Numbered from the stretch's first letter, positions 42,858 through 54,898 are shown. The stretch: DNA of 64,000 bases from Streptomyces sp. CB01201 (GCF_002803085.1 NZ_NNBJ01000011.1:337161-401160); one strand, 5' to 3'. The notes: generated from the sequence alone by a model not told the origin. Program-made: numbers and translations.

Positions 42858-43778
42858 GTGTCCACCACGCCTTCCAGCACCCCCCAGTCCGACAGCCCCG
42901 CCATCGGCACCGCGCGCGTCAAGCGCGGCATGGCCGAGCAGCTCAAGGGCGGCGTGATCATGGACGTCGTCAACGCCGAGCAGGCGAAGATCGCCGAGGA
43001 CGCGGGCGCCGTGGCCGTCATGGCCCTGGAGCGGGTCCCGGCCGACATCCGCAAGGACGGCGGCGTGGCCCGGATGTCCGACCCGAACATGATCGAGGAG
43101 ATCATCGGCGCGGTCTCCATCCCGGTGATGGCCAAGTCCCGCATCGGCCACTTCGTCGAGGCGCAGGTCCTTCAGTCCCTCGGCGTCGACTACATCGACG
43201 AGTCCGAGGTCCTGACCCCGGCCGACGAGGTCAACCACAGCGACAAGTTCGCCTTCACCACGCCGTTCGTCTGCGGCGCCACCAACCTGGGCGAGGCCCT
43301 GCGCCGCATCGCCGAGGGCGCGGCCATGATCCGCTCCAAGGGCGAGGCCGGCACCGGCAACGTCGTCGAGGCCGTCCGCCACCTGCGCCAGATCAAGAAC
43401 GAGATCGCCAAGCTGCGCGGCTTCGACAACAACGAGCTGTACGCCGCCGCCAAGGAGCTGCGCGCCCCGTACGAGCTGGTCAAGGAAGTCTCCGAGCTCG
43501 GCAAGCTCCCCGTGGTGCTGTTCTCCGCCGGTGGCGTGGCCACCCCCGCCGACGCCGCGCTGATGCGCCAGCTCGGCGCCGAGGGCGTCTTCGTCGGCTC
43601 CGGCATCTTCAAGTCGGGCGACCCGGCCAAGCGTGCCGCCGCCATCGTGAAGGCCACCACCTTCTTCGACGACCCGAAGATCATCGCGGACGCCTCCCGC
43701 AACCTGGGCGAGGCGATGGTCGGCATCAACTGCGACACGCTGCCCGAGACCGAGCGCTACGCCAACCGCGGCTGGTAA
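42858..43778 (+). CDS. pdxS: Pyridoxal 5'-phosphate synthase subunit PdxS
   Basis: This 306-residue beta/alpha barrel condenses ribose 5-phosphate, glyceraldehyde 3-phosphate and ammonia to PLP. Signature segments are VKRGMAEQLKGGVIMDVV, MALERVPADIRKDGGVARMSDP and FSAGGVATPADAALMRQLGAEGVFVGSGIF; the catalytic lysine is in VMAKSRIGHF. The GTG start has AGTGAGG upstream. pdxT follows six bases later, so the synthase complex is encoded as a unit. Confidence 0.96.
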   Translation: MSTTPSSTPQSDSPAIGTARVKRGMAEQLKGGVIMDVVNAEQAKIAEDAGAVAVMALERVPADIRKDGGVARMSDPNMIEEIIGAVSIPVMAKSRIGHFVEAQVLQSLGVDYIDESEVLTPADEVNHSDKFAFTTPFVCGATNLGEALRRIAEGAAMIRSKGEAGTGNVVEAVRHLRQIKNEIAKLRGFDNNELYAAAKELRAPYELVKEVSELGKLPVVLFSAGGVATPADAALMRQLGAEGVFVGSGIFKSGDPAKRAAAIVKATTFFDDPKIIADASRNLGEAMVGINCDTLPETERYANRGW

Positions 43779-43784
43779 TCACTC

Positions 43785-44369
43785 ATGAACACACCCGTGA
43801 TCGGTGTCCTGGCCCTCCAGGGCGACGTACGGGAGCACCTCATCGCCCTGGCCGCGGCGGACGCCGTGGCCAGGCCGGTCCGGCGCCCCGAGGAGCTCGC
43901 CGAGGTGGACGGCCTGGTCATACCCGGCGGCGAGTCCACCACCATCTCCAAGCTCGCCGCGCTGTTCGGCATGCTGGAGCCACTGCGCGAGCGGGTGCGG
44001 GCGGGCCTGCCCGTGTACGGCACCTGCGCCGGGCTGATCATGCTCGCCGACAAGATCCTGGACCCGCGTTCGGGCCAGGAGACCATCGGCGGCATCGAGA
44101 TGATCGTGCGCCGGAACGCCTTCGGGCGGCAGAACGAGTCCTTCGAGGCGACCGTCGAGGTGGCCGGCGTCGGCCCGGTGGAAGGCGTGTTCATCCGCGC
44201 CCCCTGGGTCGAGTCGGTGGGCGCCGAGACCGAGGTGCTCGCCGAGCACGGCGGCCACATCGTCGCGGTCCGTCAGGGCAACGCCCTGGCGACCTCGTTC
44301 CACCCCGAGCTGACCGGCGACCACCGTATGCACGCCCTGTTCGTGGACATGGTGCGCGCCGCCTCCTGA
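43785..44369 (+). CDS. pdxT: Pyridoxal 5'-phosphate synthase glutaminase subunit PdxT
   Basis: This 194-residue class I glutamine amidotransferase supplies ammonia to PdxS. The nucleophile is Cys in VYGTCAGLIMLA, the His/Glu pair is in SFHPELTGD, and VIPGGESTTI forms the oxyanion region. It is tightly coupled behind pdxS. Confidence 0.96.
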   Translation: MNTPVIGVLALQGDVREHLIALAAADAVARPVRRPEELAEVDGLVIPGGESTTISKLAALFGMLEPLRERVRAGLPVYGTCAGLIMLADKILDPRSGQETIGGIEMIVRRNAFGRQNESFEATVEVAGVGPVEGVFIRAPWVESVGAETEVLAEHGGHIVAVRQGNALATSFHPELTGDHRMHALFVDMVRAAS

Positions 44370-44483
44370 GAGAGGCGCCGGAAAGGGCCCGACGACGGGC
44401 GGGGGCCGGGCGACGCGTGCGCCGGGTCCCGGTAGGATCTCTGCCGAACGACGCAGAATGGGTTACGCGAAGGAGACAGGCAG

Positions 44484-45236
44484 ATGTCCGGCCACTCTAA
44501 ATGGGCTACGACGAAGCACAAGAAGGCCGTGATCGATGCCAAGCGCGGCAAGCTCTTCGCGAAGCTGATCAAGAACATCGAGGTCGCGGCGCGCACCGGT
44601 GGCGCCGACATCGACGGCAACCCGACGCTCTTCGACGCCGTGCAGAAGGCCAAGAAGCAGTCGGTGCCCAACAAGAACATCGACTCCGCGCTCAAGCGCG
44701 GTGCCGGTCTCGAAGCGGGCGGTGCCGACTACGAGACGATCATGTACGAGGGTTACGGCCCCAACGGTGTCGCGGTGCTCATCGAGTGCCTCACCGACAA
44801 CCGCAACCGTGCCGCCTCCGACGTACGTGTCGCGATGACCCGCAACGGCGGCTCCATGGCCGACCCGGGTTCGGTCTCGTACCTGTTCAACCGCAAGGGC
44901 GTCGTCGTCCTGCCCAAGGGCGAGCTGTCGGAGGACGACGTCCTGGAGACGGTGCTGGAAGCGGGCGCCGAGGAGGTCAACGACCTCGGTGACTCCTTCG
45001 AGATCATCTCCGAGGCCACCGACATGGTCGCGGTCCGCACCGCGCTCCAGGGGGCCGGCATCGACTACGACTCGGCCGAGGCCAACTTCGTCCCGACCAT
45101 GCAGGTCGAACTGGACGAAGAGGGCGCGCGGAAGATCTTCAAGCTGATCGACGCGCTGGAGGACAGCGACGACGTCCAGAACGTCTTCGCCAACTTCGAC
45201 GTCTCCGACGAGGTCATGGAGAAGGTCGACGCGTAG
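44484..45236 (+). CDS. yebC: YebC/PmpR-family protein (transcription or translation factor)
   Basis: This 250-residue protein opens with the family signature MSGHSKWATTKHKKAVIDAKRGK and keeps ALKRGAG, YEGYGPNGVA and FNRKGVVVLPKG. YebC proteins were described as DNA-binding regulators and some act on ribosomes stalled at proline runs. GAAGGAGA lies upstream of the ATG. It sits between pdxT and ruvC, and the ruvC neighbourhood is the usual one for this gene. Confidence 0.95.
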   Translation: MSGHSKWATTKHKKAVIDAKRGKLFAKLIKNIEVAARTGGADIDGNPTLFDAVQKAKKQSVPNKNIDSALKRGAGLEAGGADYETIMYEGYGPNGVAVLIECLTDNRNRAASDVRVAMTRNGGSMADPGSVSYLFNRKGVVVLPKGELSEDDVLETVLEAGAEEVNDLGDSFEIISEATDMVAVRTALQGAGIDYDSAEANFVPTMQVELDEEGARKIFKLIDALEDSDDVQNVFANFDVSDEVMEKVDA

Positions 45237-45260
45237 TACTGCCGCGGGCGACGCGTTTTC

Positions 45261-45294
45261 GGCGGGCCGATGGGACACGTCCCATCGGCCCGCC
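45261..45294. terminator. Terminator between yebC and ruvC
   Basis: A perfect 15-bp stem (GGCGGGCCGATGGGA / TCCCATCGGCCCGCC) with a CACG loop lies 24 bp after the yebC stop. Confidence 0.9.
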
Positions 45295-45380
45295 GCCGTT
45301 GTCAGTGGCAGCGGCTAGCCTGGCAGCGGATCAAAGATCACTGACAGACAGCGATCACCGACGGGCGAGGGGGAGGGGTC

Positions 45381-45911
45381 GTGCGCGTACTCGGGGTTGA
45401 CCCCGGACTGACGCGGTGTGGCGTGGGCGTCGTCGAGGGAGTCGCCGGACGACCGCTCACCATGATCGGAGTCGGCGTCGTACGCACGCCCGCCGACGCC
45501 GAGTTGGGCCACCGCCTCGTCGCCATCGAGCGCGGCATCGAGGAGTGGCTCGACGCGCACCGGCCCGAATTCGTCGCCGTGGAGCGAGTGTTCAGCCAGC
45601 ACAACGTGCGTACGGTGATGGGCACCGCCCAGGCGAGCGCGGTCGCCATGCTGTGCGCCTCGCGCCGCGGCATCCCCGTCGCCCTGCACACCCCCAGCGA
45701 GGTCAAGGCCGCCGTCACCGGCAGTGGCCGGGCCGACAAGGCACAGGTCGGCGCGATGGTGACGCGGCTCCTCCGGCTCGACGCCCCGCCCAAGCCGGCC
45801 GACGCGGCGGACGCGCTGGCCCTCGCCATCTGCCACATCTGGCGCGCCCCCGCGCTCAACAGGCTCCAACAGGCCCACGCCCAGCACTCCGTACGGAAGG
45901 TCACCCGATGA
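45381..45911 (+). CDS. ruvC: Holliday-junction endonuclease RuvC
   Basis: This 176-residue nuclease has the RNase-H-like catalytic acidic residues in GVDPGLTRCG (Asp near residue 7), AVERVFSQHN, and DAADALALAICH. The HTPSEVKAAVTGSGRADKAQV stretch contacts DNA. It cuts four-way junctions symmetrically. The GTG start has GAGGGGGAGGGG upstream. The stop overlaps ruvA by four bases. No LexA-type box is visible upstream. Confidence 0.96.
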   Translation: MRVLGVDPGLTRCGVGVVEGVAGRPLTMIGVGVVRTPADAELGHRLVAIERGIEEWLDAHRPEFVAVERVFSQHNVRTVMGTAQASAVAMLCASRRGIPVALHTPSEVKAAVTGSGRADKAQVGAMVTRLLRLDAPPKPADAADALALAICHIWRAPALNRLQQAHAQHSVRKVTR

Positions 45912-46513
45912 TCGCGTTCGTCAGCGGCCCGGTCGCCGCCCTCGCCCCCGACACCGCGGTGGTCGAGGTCGGCGGCATCGGCATGGCCCTCCAGTGCACG
46001 CCCAACACCCTGGCCGAACTGCGCATCGGACAGCACGCCAAACTCGCCACGTCACTGGTCGTGCGGGAGGACTCGCTGACCCTGTACGGCTTCGCCGACG
46101 ACGACGAGAAGCAGGTCTTCGAGCTGCTCCAGACCGCGAACGGCGTCGGCCCCCGGCTCGCCCAGGCGGTGCTCTCCGTGCACACCCCGGACGCGCTGCG
46201 CCGGGCCTTCGCCACCGGCGACGAGAAGGCGCTCACCGCCGTGCCCGGCATCGGCAAGAAGGGCGCGCAGAAGCTGCTCATCGAGCTGAAGGACCGGCTC
46301 GGCGCGCCCGTCGGCAACGCCCCGGCGATCGGCGCCCCGGTCACCTCCGGCTGGCGCGACCAGCTCCACGCGGCCCTGATCGGGCTCGGCTACGCGACCC
46401 GCGAGGCCGACGAGGCGGTCACGGCCGTGACCGCCCAGGCCGAGGCCGCGGACCAGCCGAACATCGGCGCGCTCCTCAAGGCCGCCCTCCAGACCCTCAA
46501 CCGAGCCCGCTGA
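45908..46513 (+). CDS. ruvA: Holliday-junction branch-migration protein RuvA
   Basis: This 201-residue protein has an N-terminal OB fold (MIAFVSGPVAALAPDTAVVE), helix-hairpin-helix motifs (FELLQTANGVGPRLAQAVLS; LTAVPGIGKKGAQKLLIELKDRL) that bind the junction, and a C-terminal three-helix domain for RuvB. The ATG overlaps the ruvC stop. Confidence 0.96.
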   Translation: MIAFVSGPVAALAPDTAVVEVGGIGMALQCTPNTLAELRIGQHAKLATSLVVREDSLTLYGFADDDEKQVFELLQTANGVGPRLAQAVLSVHTPDALRRAFATGDEKALTAVPGIGKKGAQKLLIELKDRLGAPVGNAPAIGAPVTSGWRDQLHAALIGLGYATREADEAVTAVTAQAEAADQPNIGALLKAALQTLNRAR

Positions 46514-46560
46514 ACCAGCCCGCAGGCCCCCCACCGCGACCACGATCCGAGGCACACGTC

Positions 46561-47652
46561 ATGAACTGGGAAGACGGCTCCGACACGGCGGATCTGTCCG
46601 CGACGGCGGGCGACCGGCTGGTGGGAGCCGACGCCGACGGCGAGGACACCGCGGTCGAGGCCGCGCTGCGGCCCAAGGACCTGGAGGAGTTCGTCGGCCA
46701 GGAGAAGGTGCGCGAGCAGCTCGACCTGGTGCTGCGGGCGGCCCGTGCCCGCGGCGCCACCGCCGACCACGTCCTGCTCTCCGGCGCCCCGGGCCTCGGC
46801 AAGACCACCCTCTCGATGATCATCGCGGCCGAGATGGGCGCCCCGATCCGCATCACCAGCGGCCCCGCGATCCAGCACGCGGGCGACCTCGCGGCGATCC
46901 TGTCCTCCCTCCAGGAGGGCGAGGTCCTCTTCCTCGACGAGATCCACCGCATGTCGCGGCCCGCCGAGGAGATGCTCTACATGGCGATGGAGGACTTCCG
47001 GGTCGACGTCATCGTCGGCAAGGGCCCCGGCGCCACCGCCATCCCGCTGGAGCTGCCGCCCTTCACCCTGGTCGGCGCCACCACCCGGGCCGGCCTGCTG
47101 CCGCCCCCGCTGCGCGACCGGTTCGGGTTCACCGGCCACATGGAGTTCTACGAGCCGTCCGAGCTGGAGCGGGTCCTCCACCGCTCGGCCCGGCTGCTCG
47201 ACGTGGAGATCGACAGCGCGGGCGCCGCCGAGATCGCGGGCCGCTCCCGGGGCACCCCGCGCATCGCCAACCGGCTGCTCCGCCGGGTGCGCGACTACGC
47301 CCAGGTCAAGGCGGACGGCGTCATCACCCCCGAGATCGCCTCGATGGCACTCGCGGTGTACGAGGTTGACGCCCGCGGCCTGGACCGGCTCGACCGGGCG
47401 GTCCTGCAAGCCCTGCTCAAGCTGTTCGGCGGCGGCCCGGTGGGCCTGTCCACCCTCGCGGTGGCGGTGGGCGAGGAGCGCGAGACGGTGGAGGAGGTGG
47501 CCGAGCCGTTCCTGGTCCGGGAGGGTCTGCTCGCCCGCACCCCGCGCGGCCGGGTGGCCACGCCCGCGGCCTGGGCCCACCTCGGTCTCGTACCGCCGCA
47601 GCAGGGCGGCGGCGCGACAGGAAGCGGACAACAGGGGCTCTTCGGGGCGTGA
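46561..47652 (+). CDS. ruvB: Holliday-junction branch-migration helicase RuvB
   Basis: This 363-residue AAA+ motor has Walker A GAPGLGKTTL, Walker B VLFLDEIHRM, sensor 1 LVGATTRAG, sensor 2 GTPRIANRLLRR and a winged-helix C-terminus (GLLARTPRGRVATPAAWAHLG). An acidic N-terminus of about 25 residues and a Gly/Gln tail flank it. It completes the ruvCAB cluster. Confidence 0.96.
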   Translation: MNWEDGSDTADLSATAGDRLVGADADGEDTAVEAALRPKDLEEFVGQEKVREQLDLVLRAARARGATADHVLLSGAPGLGKTTLSMIIAAEMGAPIRITSGPAIQHAGDLAAILSSLQEGEVLFLDEIHRMSRPAEEMLYMAMEDFRVDVIVGKGPGATAIPLELPPFTLVGATTRAGLLPPPLRDRFGFTGHMEFYEPSELERVLHRSARLLDVEIDSAGAAEIAGRSRGTPRIANRLLRRVRDYAQVKADGVITPEIASMALAVYEVDARGLDRLDRAVLQALLKLFGGGPVGLSTLAVAVGEERETVEEVAEPFLVREGLLARTPRGRVATPAAWAHLGLVPPQQGGGATGSGQQGLFGA

Positions 47653-47818
47653 CGGCGCGGAGGGTCGCACAGCGAGGAACCCCGGTGGGATGCTGGGCGT
47701 TGTTCCATCTGTGCGGACTCGCTTAGACTCCGCCGATGCCGCCCTTCCAGGCCGGCGTACCCACCCCCAGATCAGGCCCCGCCCCACAGGCGCGGTCATG
47801 CGAAGGAAGTTCCGTCCC

Positions 47819-48292
47819 GTGAGCCCTATTACTCTCCTCCCCTTCATTGTGCTTATCGGGGCCATGTTCCTGATGACCCGGTCCGCCAAGAAGAAGCAGC
47901 AGGCCGCCGCCGCCATGCGCAATGAGATGCAGCCCGGCACCGGTGTCCGCACCATCGGAGGCATGTACGCCACCGTCAAGGAGATCGGCGACGAGACGGT
48001 CCTCCTGGAGGTGGCTCCCGGCGTCCACGCCGTCTACGCCAAGAACGCCATCGGCGCGGTCCTGGACGACGCGGAGTACAACCGGATCGTGCACGGCGAC
48101 ACCGAGGAGGAGCTCCCGGTCGTTCCGGACGACGCCTCCTCGCTGACCGCGGGCACCGAGGCCGCCGAGGCCGACGCCGAGGTCGCCAAGGACGCCAAGA
48201 TCGACCTGGGCAAGAAGGACGAGGCGGAGGACGCCGCCGCGCCCAAGGACGGCAAGGACGGCAAGGCCGACGGCGGGGCCGACACGAAGTAG
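47819..48292 (+). CDS. yajC: Preprotein translocase accessory subunit YajC
   Basis: The 157-residue product has one N-terminal membrane helix (ITLLPFIVLIGAMFLM), the basic TRSAKKKQQ stop and a beta-rich YajC core (MQPGTGVRTIGGMYATVKEI). A charged Asp/Lys/Ala-rich tail of about 60 residues is longer than usual. GAAGGAAG nine bases upstream supports this GTG over an ATG at 47798. It assists SecDF, encoded next. Confidence 0.9.
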   Translation: MSPITLLPFIVLIGAMFLMTRSAKKKQQAAAAMRNEMQPGTGVRTIGGMYATVKEIGDETVLLEVAPGVHAVYAKNAIGAVLDDAEYNRIVHGDTEEELPVVPDDASSLTAGTEAAEADAEVAKDAKIDLGKKDEAEDAAAPKDGKDGKADGGADTK

Positions 48293-48433
48293 TCACGCAC
48301 CGGGACCGTCGCGCCCGACCGGCGCGGGCGGTCCCCGGAGCGCGCCCACTTCCACGGGGGACGTCCCCACAACACTTCGTGGCTGTCCCGCGCACATCCG
48401 GCGCAGGGCGGTTGGACAGGGAGAAACGACAAG

Positions 48434-50203
48434 GTGGCAGCACCGAACAAGGGCCGAAGGCCGGCGGCGGGGGGTCAGAGCAAGCCGGGCCGCGCCCTGG
48501 CCTTGATTCTCATCGCCATGGTCGCGCTCGTCGGTGGGATGTTCATTTCCCACACCACCACCCCGAGGCTCGGCATCGACCTCGCGGGCGGCACGAGCAT
48601 CACGCTCAAGGCCAAGGCCGAGCCGGGCCAGCAATCGGCGATCAACAAGAAGAACATGGACACAGCGGTCGGGATCATGAACCGCCGTGTCAATGGTCTT
48701 GGTGTCACCGAGGCCGAGGTCCAGACCCAGGGCAGTGACAACATCATTGTCAACATCCCCAAGGGCACGAACTCGGAGCAGGCCCGTCAGCAGGTCGGTC
48801 AGACCGCCAAGCTGTACTTCCGGCCGGTGCTGACCGCCCAGCCGACCGCCGCCCCCGCCCCGAGCGCTTCCCCGAGCTCCTCCGGCAAGGGCACGCCGAC
48901 TCCCTCGGGCACCCCGGGCGCGTCCGGCAAGGCCACCCCGACCGCCTCCGGCAAGGCGACGCCCAGCGCGGGCAAGCCGAGCGGCACCCCCCAGGGCCGC
49001 GCGCTCACCGACGCCCTGAAGGCCTCCGGCTCGCCCACGCCGAACGCGAGCAAGCCGAGCACCCCGGCGCCGAACCCGTCGGCCTCCGCGGGCGAGGCCG
49101 CCGCCGCACAGCTCCAGGCCAAGTTCGCCGCGCTCGACTGCTCCACCAGGGAGTCCCGCGCCAAGGCCGGCGAGGGCGCCAAGTCCAGCGAGCCGACCGT
49201 GGCGTGTGACAAGGACGGCGCCGAGAAGTACATCCTCGGCCCGGCCGAGGTCGACGGCACCGACGTCGCCAAGGCGCAGGCCGTGATCAACCAGCAGAAC
49301 GGTCAGTGGATCGTTCAGATGGACTTCACGGGCGGTGGCTCGAAGAAGTTCGCGGCCATCACCGGCAAGCTGTCGCAGCAGCAGTACCCGAACAACCGCT
49401 TCGCCATCGCGCTCGACAATCAGGTCGTCTCGGCCCCCACCGTGAGCTCCACGCTCAGCGGCTCCGCCGAGATCTCCGGCAGCTTCAACCAGACGACCGC
49501 CCAGGACCTGGCGAACGTGCTGTCCTACGGCGCGCTGCCGCTTTCCTTCCAGGAGCAGAGCGTCACCACCGTGACCGCCGCCCTCGGCGCCGACCAGCTG
49601 CACGCCGGTCTGATCGCCGGTGCCATCGGCCTCGCGCTGGTCATCATCTACCTGGTGGCCTACTACCGCGGCCTCGCGATGATCGCGATCCTCAGCCTCG
49701 TCGTCTCGGCGATCTTGACGTACGCGATCATGACGCTGCTCGGCCCGGGCATCGGCTTCGCGCTGAACCTGCCCGCGGTCTGTGGCGCCATCGTGGCCAT
49801 CGGCATCACCGCGGACTCGTTCATCGTCTACTTCGAACGCATCCGTGACGAGATCCGCGAGGGCCGCACCCTGCGTCCCGCCGTCGAGCGGGCCTGGCCC
49901 CGCGCCCGGCGCACCATCCTGGTCTCCGACTTCGTGTCGTTCCTCGCCGCCGCGGTCCTGTTCATCGTGACCGTCGGCAAGGTCCAGGGCTTCGCGTTCA
50001 CGCTGGGTCTGACCACCCTGCTCGACGTGGTCGTCGTCTTCCTCTTCACGAAGCCGGTGATGACGCTCCTGGCCCGCCGCAAGTTCTTCGCGAGCGGCCA
50101 CCCGTGGTCCGGCCTCGACCCGAAGCGGCTCGGCGCCAAGCCCCCGCTGCGCCGCACCCGCCGCACCACCTCCGCCCCCGTCGACAACCCGAAGGAGGCG
50201 TGA
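48434..50203 (+). CDS. secD: Protein translocase subunit SecD with extended extracytoplasmic insert
   Basis: This 589-residue protein uses the proton gradient to help pull exported proteins out. It has TM1 with LGIDLAGGTSITL after it, a large P1 domain, and five C-terminal helices with the conserved AIGITADSFIVYFERIRDEI. Inside P1 (about residues 135-220) there is a Ser/Thr/Pro/Gly/Lys-rich low-complexity insert, followed by a Cys pair (LDCSTRE and VACDKDG) able to form a disulfide. The GTG start has GGGAGAAA upstream. secF begins one base after the stop. Confidence 0.95.
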   Translation: MAAPNKGRRPAAGGQSKPGRALALILIAMVALVGGMFISHTTTPRLGIDLAGGTSITLKAKAEPGQQSAINKKNMDTAVGIMNRRVNGLGVTEAEVQTQGSDNIIVNIPKGTNSEQARQQVGQTAKLYFRPVLTAQPTAAPAPSASPSSSGKGTPTPSGTPGASGKATPTASGKATPSAGKPSGTPQGRALTDALKASGSPTPNASKPSTPAPNPSASAGEAAAAQLQAKFAALDCSTRESRAKAGEGAKSSEPTVACDKDGAEKYILGPAEVDGTDVAKAQAVINQQNGQWIVQMDFTGGGSKKFAAITGKLSQQQYPNNRFAIALDNQVVSAPTVSSTLSGSAEISGSFNQTTAQDLANVLSYGALPLSFQEQSVTTVTAALGADQLHAGLIAGAIGLALVIIYLVAYYRGLAMIAILSLVVSAILTYAIMTLLGPGIGFALNLPAVCGAIVAIGITADSFIVYFERIRDEIREGRTLRPAVERAWPRARRTILVSDFVSFLAAAVLFIVTVGKVQGFAFTLGLTTLLDVVVVFLFTKPVMTLLARRKFFASGHPWSGLDPKRLGAKPPLRRTRRTTSAPVDNPKEA

Positions 50204-50204
50204 G

Positions 50205-51302
50205 ATGTCGAAGCTCGGCACTCTCGGCGCCAGGCTGTACCGCGGTGAGGTCGGTTACGACTTCGTCGGCAAGCGGAAGATCTGGTACGGCATCTCGATC
50301 CTGATCACCATCACGGCCATCGTCGGCCTGGCGGTACGGGGTCTGACGATGGGCATCGAATTCGAGGGCGGCGCGGTCTTCACCACCCCGAAGACCTCCA
50401 TCTCGGCCCAGCAGGCCGAGAAGGACGCCCAGGCCGCCTCCGGCCACGACGCGATCGCCCAGAAGCTCGGCGACGGCACGATCCGCATCACCATCGGCGG
50501 GGTCGACACCGGCAAGTCCGACCAGATCAAGACCCAGCTCGCCAAGGACCTCAAGGTCGACGCGGACACCATCAACGCCGACCTGGTGGGCCCCAGTTGG
50601 GGGCAGACGATCGCCAACAAGGCCTGGACGGGCCTGATCATCTTCATGGTGCTCGTGGTGATCTATCTGGCCATCGCCTTCGAATGGCGGATGGCGGTCG
50701 CGGCCCTGATCGCCCTGATCCACGACCTCACGATCACGGTCGGCATCTACGCCCTGGTCGGCTTCGAGGTCACCCCGGGCACCGTGATCGGTCTGCTCAC
50801 GATCCTCGGTTACTCCCTCTACGACACCGTCGTCGTCTTCGACGGACTCAAGGAGGGCCAGAAGGGGATCACCAAGCAGACCCGGCTCACCTACAGCGAG
50901 ATGGCGAACAAGAGCCTCAACGGCACCCTGGTCCGTTCCATCAACACCACGGTCGTCGCGCTGCTCCCGGTGGCGGGCCTGCTGTTCATCGGTGGCGGCG
51001 TCCTCGGCGCCGGCATGCTGAACGACATCTCGCTCTCGCTGTTCGTCGGCCTCGCGGCCGGTGCGTACTCCTCGATCTTCATCGCCACTCCGCTGGTCGC
51101 CGACCTGAAGGAGACCATGCCGGAGATGAAGGCCCTCAAGAAGCGGGTGCTCGCCAAGCGCGCGGCAGCCGCCGCCAAGGGCGAGACCGAGGAGCAGCAG
51201 GACGCGGCGCCGCTCGACGAGGACGACGACTCCGAGACCGCGGGCGCGGTCGTCGGCCAGCGCCGCCAGCCGAGCCGCAACAACCGGGGGAAGCGCCGAT
51301 GA
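50205..51302 (+). CDS. secF: Protein translocase subunit SecF
   Basis: This 365-residue partner of SecD has six helices with the family motifs GMSIEFEGG-like (MGIEFEGGAVF), GYSLYDTVVVFD and RSINTTVVALLPVAGLLFIGG. It also has a Lys/Arg/acidic cytoplasmic tail of about 60 residues. Its last four bases overlap the apt start. Confidence 0.95.
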   Translation: MSKLGTLGARLYRGEVGYDFVGKRKIWYGISILITITAIVGLAVRGLTMGIEFEGGAVFTTPKTSISAQQAEKDAQAASGHDAIAQKLGDGTIRITIGGVDTGKSDQIKTQLAKDLKVDADTINADLVGPSWGQTIANKAWTGLIIFMVLVVIYLAIAFEWRMAVAALIALIHDLTITVGIYALVGFEVTPGTVIGLLTILGYSLYDTVVVFDGLKEGQKGITKQTRLTYSEMANKSLNGTLVRSINTTVVALLPVAGLLFIGGGVLGAGMLNDISLSLFVGLAAGAYSSIFIATPLVADLKETMPEMKALKKRVLAKRAAAAAKGETEEQQDAAPLDEDDDSETAGAVVGQRRQPSRNNRGKRR

Positions 51303-51850
51303 CCAGCGTCTCCACCGAGACCGTGGATCTGCTGCTCAGCCGCATCCGTGATGTGCCGGACTATCCGAAGCCGGGCGTGATGTTCAAGGACATCACCCCG
51401 CTGCTCGCGGACCCGGAGGCGTTCACGGCCCTCACCGACGCGCTCGCCGCGCTGTGCGTGGAGCACGGCGCGACGAAGATCGTCGGCCTGGAGGCGCGCG
51501 GCTTCATCCTGGCGGCTCCCGTCTCGGTCCGCGCCGGGATCGGCTTCATCCCCGTACGCAAGGCGGGCAAGCTCCCCGGAGCCACGCTCAAGCAGGCGTA
51601 CGAGCTGGAGTACGGCACGGCGGAGATCGAGGTGCACGCCGAGGACCTCAGCGCGGGCGACCGCGTCATGGTCATCGACGACGTGCTCGCCACCGGCGGC
51701 ACCGCCGAGGCGTCCCTGGAGCTGATCCGCCGGGCCGGGGCCGAGGTCGCCGGGGTCGCGGTCCTGATGGAGCTCAGCTTCCTCAGCGGCCGCGAGCGCC
51801 TGGAGCGCGCCCTGGACGGCGCCCCGCTCGACGCGCTGATCACGGTGTGA
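51299..51850 (+). CDS. apt: Adenine phosphoribosyltransferase
   Basis: This 183-residue type I phosphoribosyltransferase converts adenine and PRPP to AMP. The PRPP loop is VMVIDDVLATGGTAEA, and VGLEARGFILAAPVSVRAGIGF binds adenine. It overlaps secF (ATGA) and precedes relA, the arrangement known in streptomycetes. Confidence 0.95.
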   Translation: MTSVSTETVDLLLSRIRDVPDYPKPGVMFKDITPLLADPEAFTALTDALAALCVEHGATKIVGLEARGFILAAPVSVRAGIGFIPVRKAGKLPGATLKQAYELEYGTAEIEVHAEDLSAGDRVMVIDDVLATGGTAEASLELIRRAGAEVAGVAVLMELSFLSGRERLERALDGAPLDALITV

Positions 51851-51890
51851 GCGGGCGGCCGAGCAGCGTCTGAGCCGGCCGTAGTACACC

Positions 51891-51930
51891 GCCGAGGCGG
51901 GCCCGGAGGAATCCGGCGCCCGCCTTCGGC
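51891..51930. terminator. Probable terminator between apt and relA
   Basis: GCCGAGGCGGGC pairs with GCCCGCCTTCGGC with one bulged base, and an inner CCGG/CCGG extends the hairpin; a GTTTCTCC tail follows. Confidence 0.7.
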
Positions 51931-52069
51931 GTTTCTCCTGCCGGAGCCCTCCTACCGGCCCGGGGCGAGCGGAAGCCGCCGGCTCGATACCATGGGTACT
52001 TCCGGGCCTGACCGGGGGACCCGGACCCTCCCCCCAGACTCCGTTCGGGGGATCCCCAGAGGAGCGCTT

Positions 52070-54574
<2,505 letters not shown>

Positions 54575-54782
54575 GCGGGCTGCATGTGGGGTGCGGGGGC
54601 GCGGCGCCGCTTCCCGCCCCCCCGGCCGGGCTAGGCAGAGGCACCTTCAGCCCGTCATGGGGGTCCCCCTGGCCCTTGAGGCCTTGGGGGCGTTTGCGGA
54701 GGAGCGCCGTTCAGGCGCGAACGGGGTCTGGGGCGGAGCCCCAGCGGCCCTCCGCTTTCGGCTGCGGACCGCGCGTGGCTGG

Positions 54783-54803
54783 TCGCGCAGTTCCCCGCGC
54801 CCC
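54783..54803. repeat. Dispersed palindromic element, solo right arm (copy 5)
   Basis: The 21-bp right arm (core CGCGCAGTTCCCCGCGCCC) is present with CTGCGGACCGCGCGTGGCTG before it, matching the end of the interior of the full copies. Confidence 0.85.
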
Positions 54804-54898
54804 TGCAGGGCGCCCGGTGCCGGGTGGTCGCGCCCGCCGTGGCGGAGCCGGGCGGTGTCAGAGCCCCGCGCCCGGGACTTCGGCGGGGCGGATGCGTG

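Noticed and set aside
45237..45380. LexA (SOS) operator before ruvCAB
   Set aside because: No GAAC-N4-GTTC-type palindrome is present.
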